Origin: Linepithema humile
Lineage: Eukaryota > Arthropoda > Insecta > Hymenoptera > Formicidae
Length of the DNA stretch: 64,000 bases
Direction: 5' to 3'
NCBI RefSeq assembly: GCF_040581485.1
Contig: NC_090128.1
Span: 29,232,931 to 29,296,930, forward strand
Shown here: positions 62,201 to 64,000 of the stretch, in pieces
Position numbering within the stretch: the stretch's first letter is position 1
Layout: the number at the start of each line of letters is the position of its first letter
Made by a program: the position numbers and the translations under genes
The notes under the pieces: model-generated
What the model was told of the DNA's origin: nothing
The model's input: the letters and a program-made list of their open reading frames with translations, nothing else
Database searches by the model: none

Positions 62201-63286
62201 CGGAATAAATTACATAGCGTCGAAGAATTGCATATCTACGTTCGACGCATACATTTTTACACACTCAAAGAATCAAAAAAGATATATATTATCACTAATA
62301 ATTTATTTTAAATAATTGTGTTACCAACTACTGATTTATAAGTGTAATAAGTAATGATTATTTTTTTACTACTGATAAAAATGAAATTTTTTTTTAATAA
62401 TTAAATCATTTATTGTATCACTCAATTCAATTACTCAAATTTCACAAACTTAGAGTTACTCTAAATTTAATAAACAGATTTTAATTATCATGCTAATTTG
62501 CATTAGCAAACTAATGATTAGTCATTATTAATTATAAAAATATTTTTTTTAAACATAAAGAAACATAATAAAAAGTTGTGTGTACATTCGAATTTACGAT
62601 TTACCGCGGATATAAATTATTTCGAGAGATTTTCATACGCAACAGAAAGAAATGTGTATTTAGATGTTTTTTTGGCGATTATTCGCTGTATTCTTTCTAT
62701 TCGAAACTACTAATATTACAACACATTTATTGCAACTACGAGATTCCCTGAGAACTTCTCGACAACTCTAAACTCCGGATTGCTAGCTTGTTAGTAACTT
62801 TCGATGTTATTAAGTTTCGTTAATAATACTTACGCAATCAAATCCAACGCACTAATTTAATGCACATGTCTCGAGGTAGAATTGAATGGGCATGCGAATA
62901 TTAAACGGCGCCGTTAGGTAAATCAAGTAGTCGGCGCAAAAAAGAAAAAGAGAAAAGTTATGTGCTTATGCGCAGCGAATCCTTCCGAAGGCAAAGGCAG
63001 CCTTATTCTAACTTAAACGGTATAATCAACGTAGCTGTCTTGCTTAAAGCGCGACTCTACGCGATACTCTACGATAGAGCACCTTAATAAGGTCGTATTT
63101 TCCATCGAAGACTGGAATCGTGTCTCCAGCGCAGCTTCTCACATGCGTGCCTCGCAAAGTCGCTCCACTCGTCGCATTCAAACACATTGCGATGCAATGT
63201 AATCTCGCTTATCAGACGACAAATAAGGCGGTTTATAGATTTTTTAGATTGAGAAATAGCGGGGGGGGGGATATATTTATCTACGT

Positions 63287-63723
63287 CAGCGCTCGGAATT
63301 AGTTGCACATTTCGGGCCGATTTCCGAGACGACGCCTACTGTTTCCCCACTACCGCCCGGCCGCTGGCGGCCGAGCCGCCGATAGCTCTGGCTCAGGAGC
63401 GTTTTATATTAAAAATAGGCTGGATTGTTTAGGCATCTTTCAGGAAATCGTAACATTTTCTTCACTACCTAAATAATGTTTATTTTTATTAATACATAAT
63501 ATATATATATTTAATTATTAATGAAAATAAACATTATTTATGTAACAAAGAAAATATTACTATTTTCTAAGAGGTACCTCAACAACCCAGCCTATTTCTT
63601 ATATAAAACGCTTCTGCGCCAGAGCTATCGGCGGCTCGGCCGCCAGCGGCCGGGCGGTAGTGGGGGAACAGAAGGCGTCGTCTCGGAAATCGGCCCGAAA
63701 TGTGCAACTAATTCCGAGCGCTG
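63287..63723. mobile_element. hAT-type MITE, copy 2 (437 bp, inverted)
   Basis: Same length as copy 1 and present as its reverse complement, judged by the asymmetric arm differences (CTTCTGTTCCCC in one arm, CTACTGTTTCCCC in the other). It is flanked by its own 8-bp duplication ATCTACGT at 63279-63286 and 63724-63731, so it is an independent insertion, not part of a segmental duplication. I saw no difference from copy 1 in the stretches compared. Confidence 0.95.
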
Positions 63724-64000
63724 ATCTACGTTAAGAAAAATTGTTTACCTGAGTATTTTTTAATAAAAACTGGGACATACATGCGCGCGCTACACGCGCG
63801 CCTTTTTTATAATCAGAAATTCCGTAAAAATTAGTAATATAATCAAATATTTGTAGAAATAAGCATCAAGGTGATTAAGCAAAAAATATTCTAGAATTTA
63901 TAAAAAATTTATAAAATTAGAATTTGCCACATGGAACACTTGGTTTAGGATTAACAATTTATGAAAAATTTATAAATCTTAAGTCAGACTGAGAGAGAAA

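Larger units (their letters stand above)
57945..64000 (+). other. wb intron, at least 6 kb, open at window end
   Basis: No further LE-type cysteine-rich exon was found. The stretch contains two near-identical hAT-type MITEs (58791-59227, 63287-63723), a 10-bp G-run at 63261-63270 and CpG-rich patches near 59,900-60,450 and 60,870-61,150 without recognisable coding content. A nested gene cannot be excluded, but none is supported. Confidence 0.75.

Overview
The window is a stretch of animal nuclear DNA, most likely from an insect and plausibly a hymenopteran such as an ant. The evidence is one large intron-rich gene, a mariner relic of insect type, AT-rich non-coding DNA mixed with patches that are rich in CpG rather than depleted of it, and long microsatellites. 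There is no bacterial or viral gene organisation. The species cannot be fixed from the sequence alone.

The only protein-coding gene I can support lies on the + strand and runs out of the window at the 3' end. It is a laminin alpha subunit of the alpha-1/2 class, the orthologue of Drosophila wing blister (wb). Twelve internal exons between 22772 and 57944 join without a frame break into 2919 coding bases, about 973 codons. They encode the laminin N-terminal (LN) polymerisation domain, laminin-type EGF (LE) repeats, a laminin IV type A (L4) domain inserted in one LE repeat, and further LE repeats. The 5' exon with the start codon and signal peptide was not found; it is either in the first 22.7 kb as a short exon or outside the window. 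The rest of the gene (more LE repeats, coiled coil, LG domains) must lie beyond 64000. The LN domain is split by a 19.8-kb intron, and introns of 3.5 and 5.6 kb follow. The L4/LE exons then sit close together (52.5-58.0 kb), followed by another intron of more than 6 kb.

Much of the remaining structure is mobile DNA. 6559-9355 is a 2.8-kb foldback element with a 9-bp target duplication and arms built from 145-bp tandem repeats. 20741-21160 is a 420-bp element with 90-bp inverted ends. 36693-38502 is a 1.8-kb near-perfect palindrome. 38595-39495 is an internally deleted mariner. 58791-59227 and 63287-63723 are two apparently identical 437-bp hAT-type MITEs in opposite orientation, each with its own perfect 8-bp target duplication. 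Several of these lie inside wb introns, so the large introns have grown at least partly by transposition. No tRNA, rRNA, CRISPR or second protein gene could be supported.
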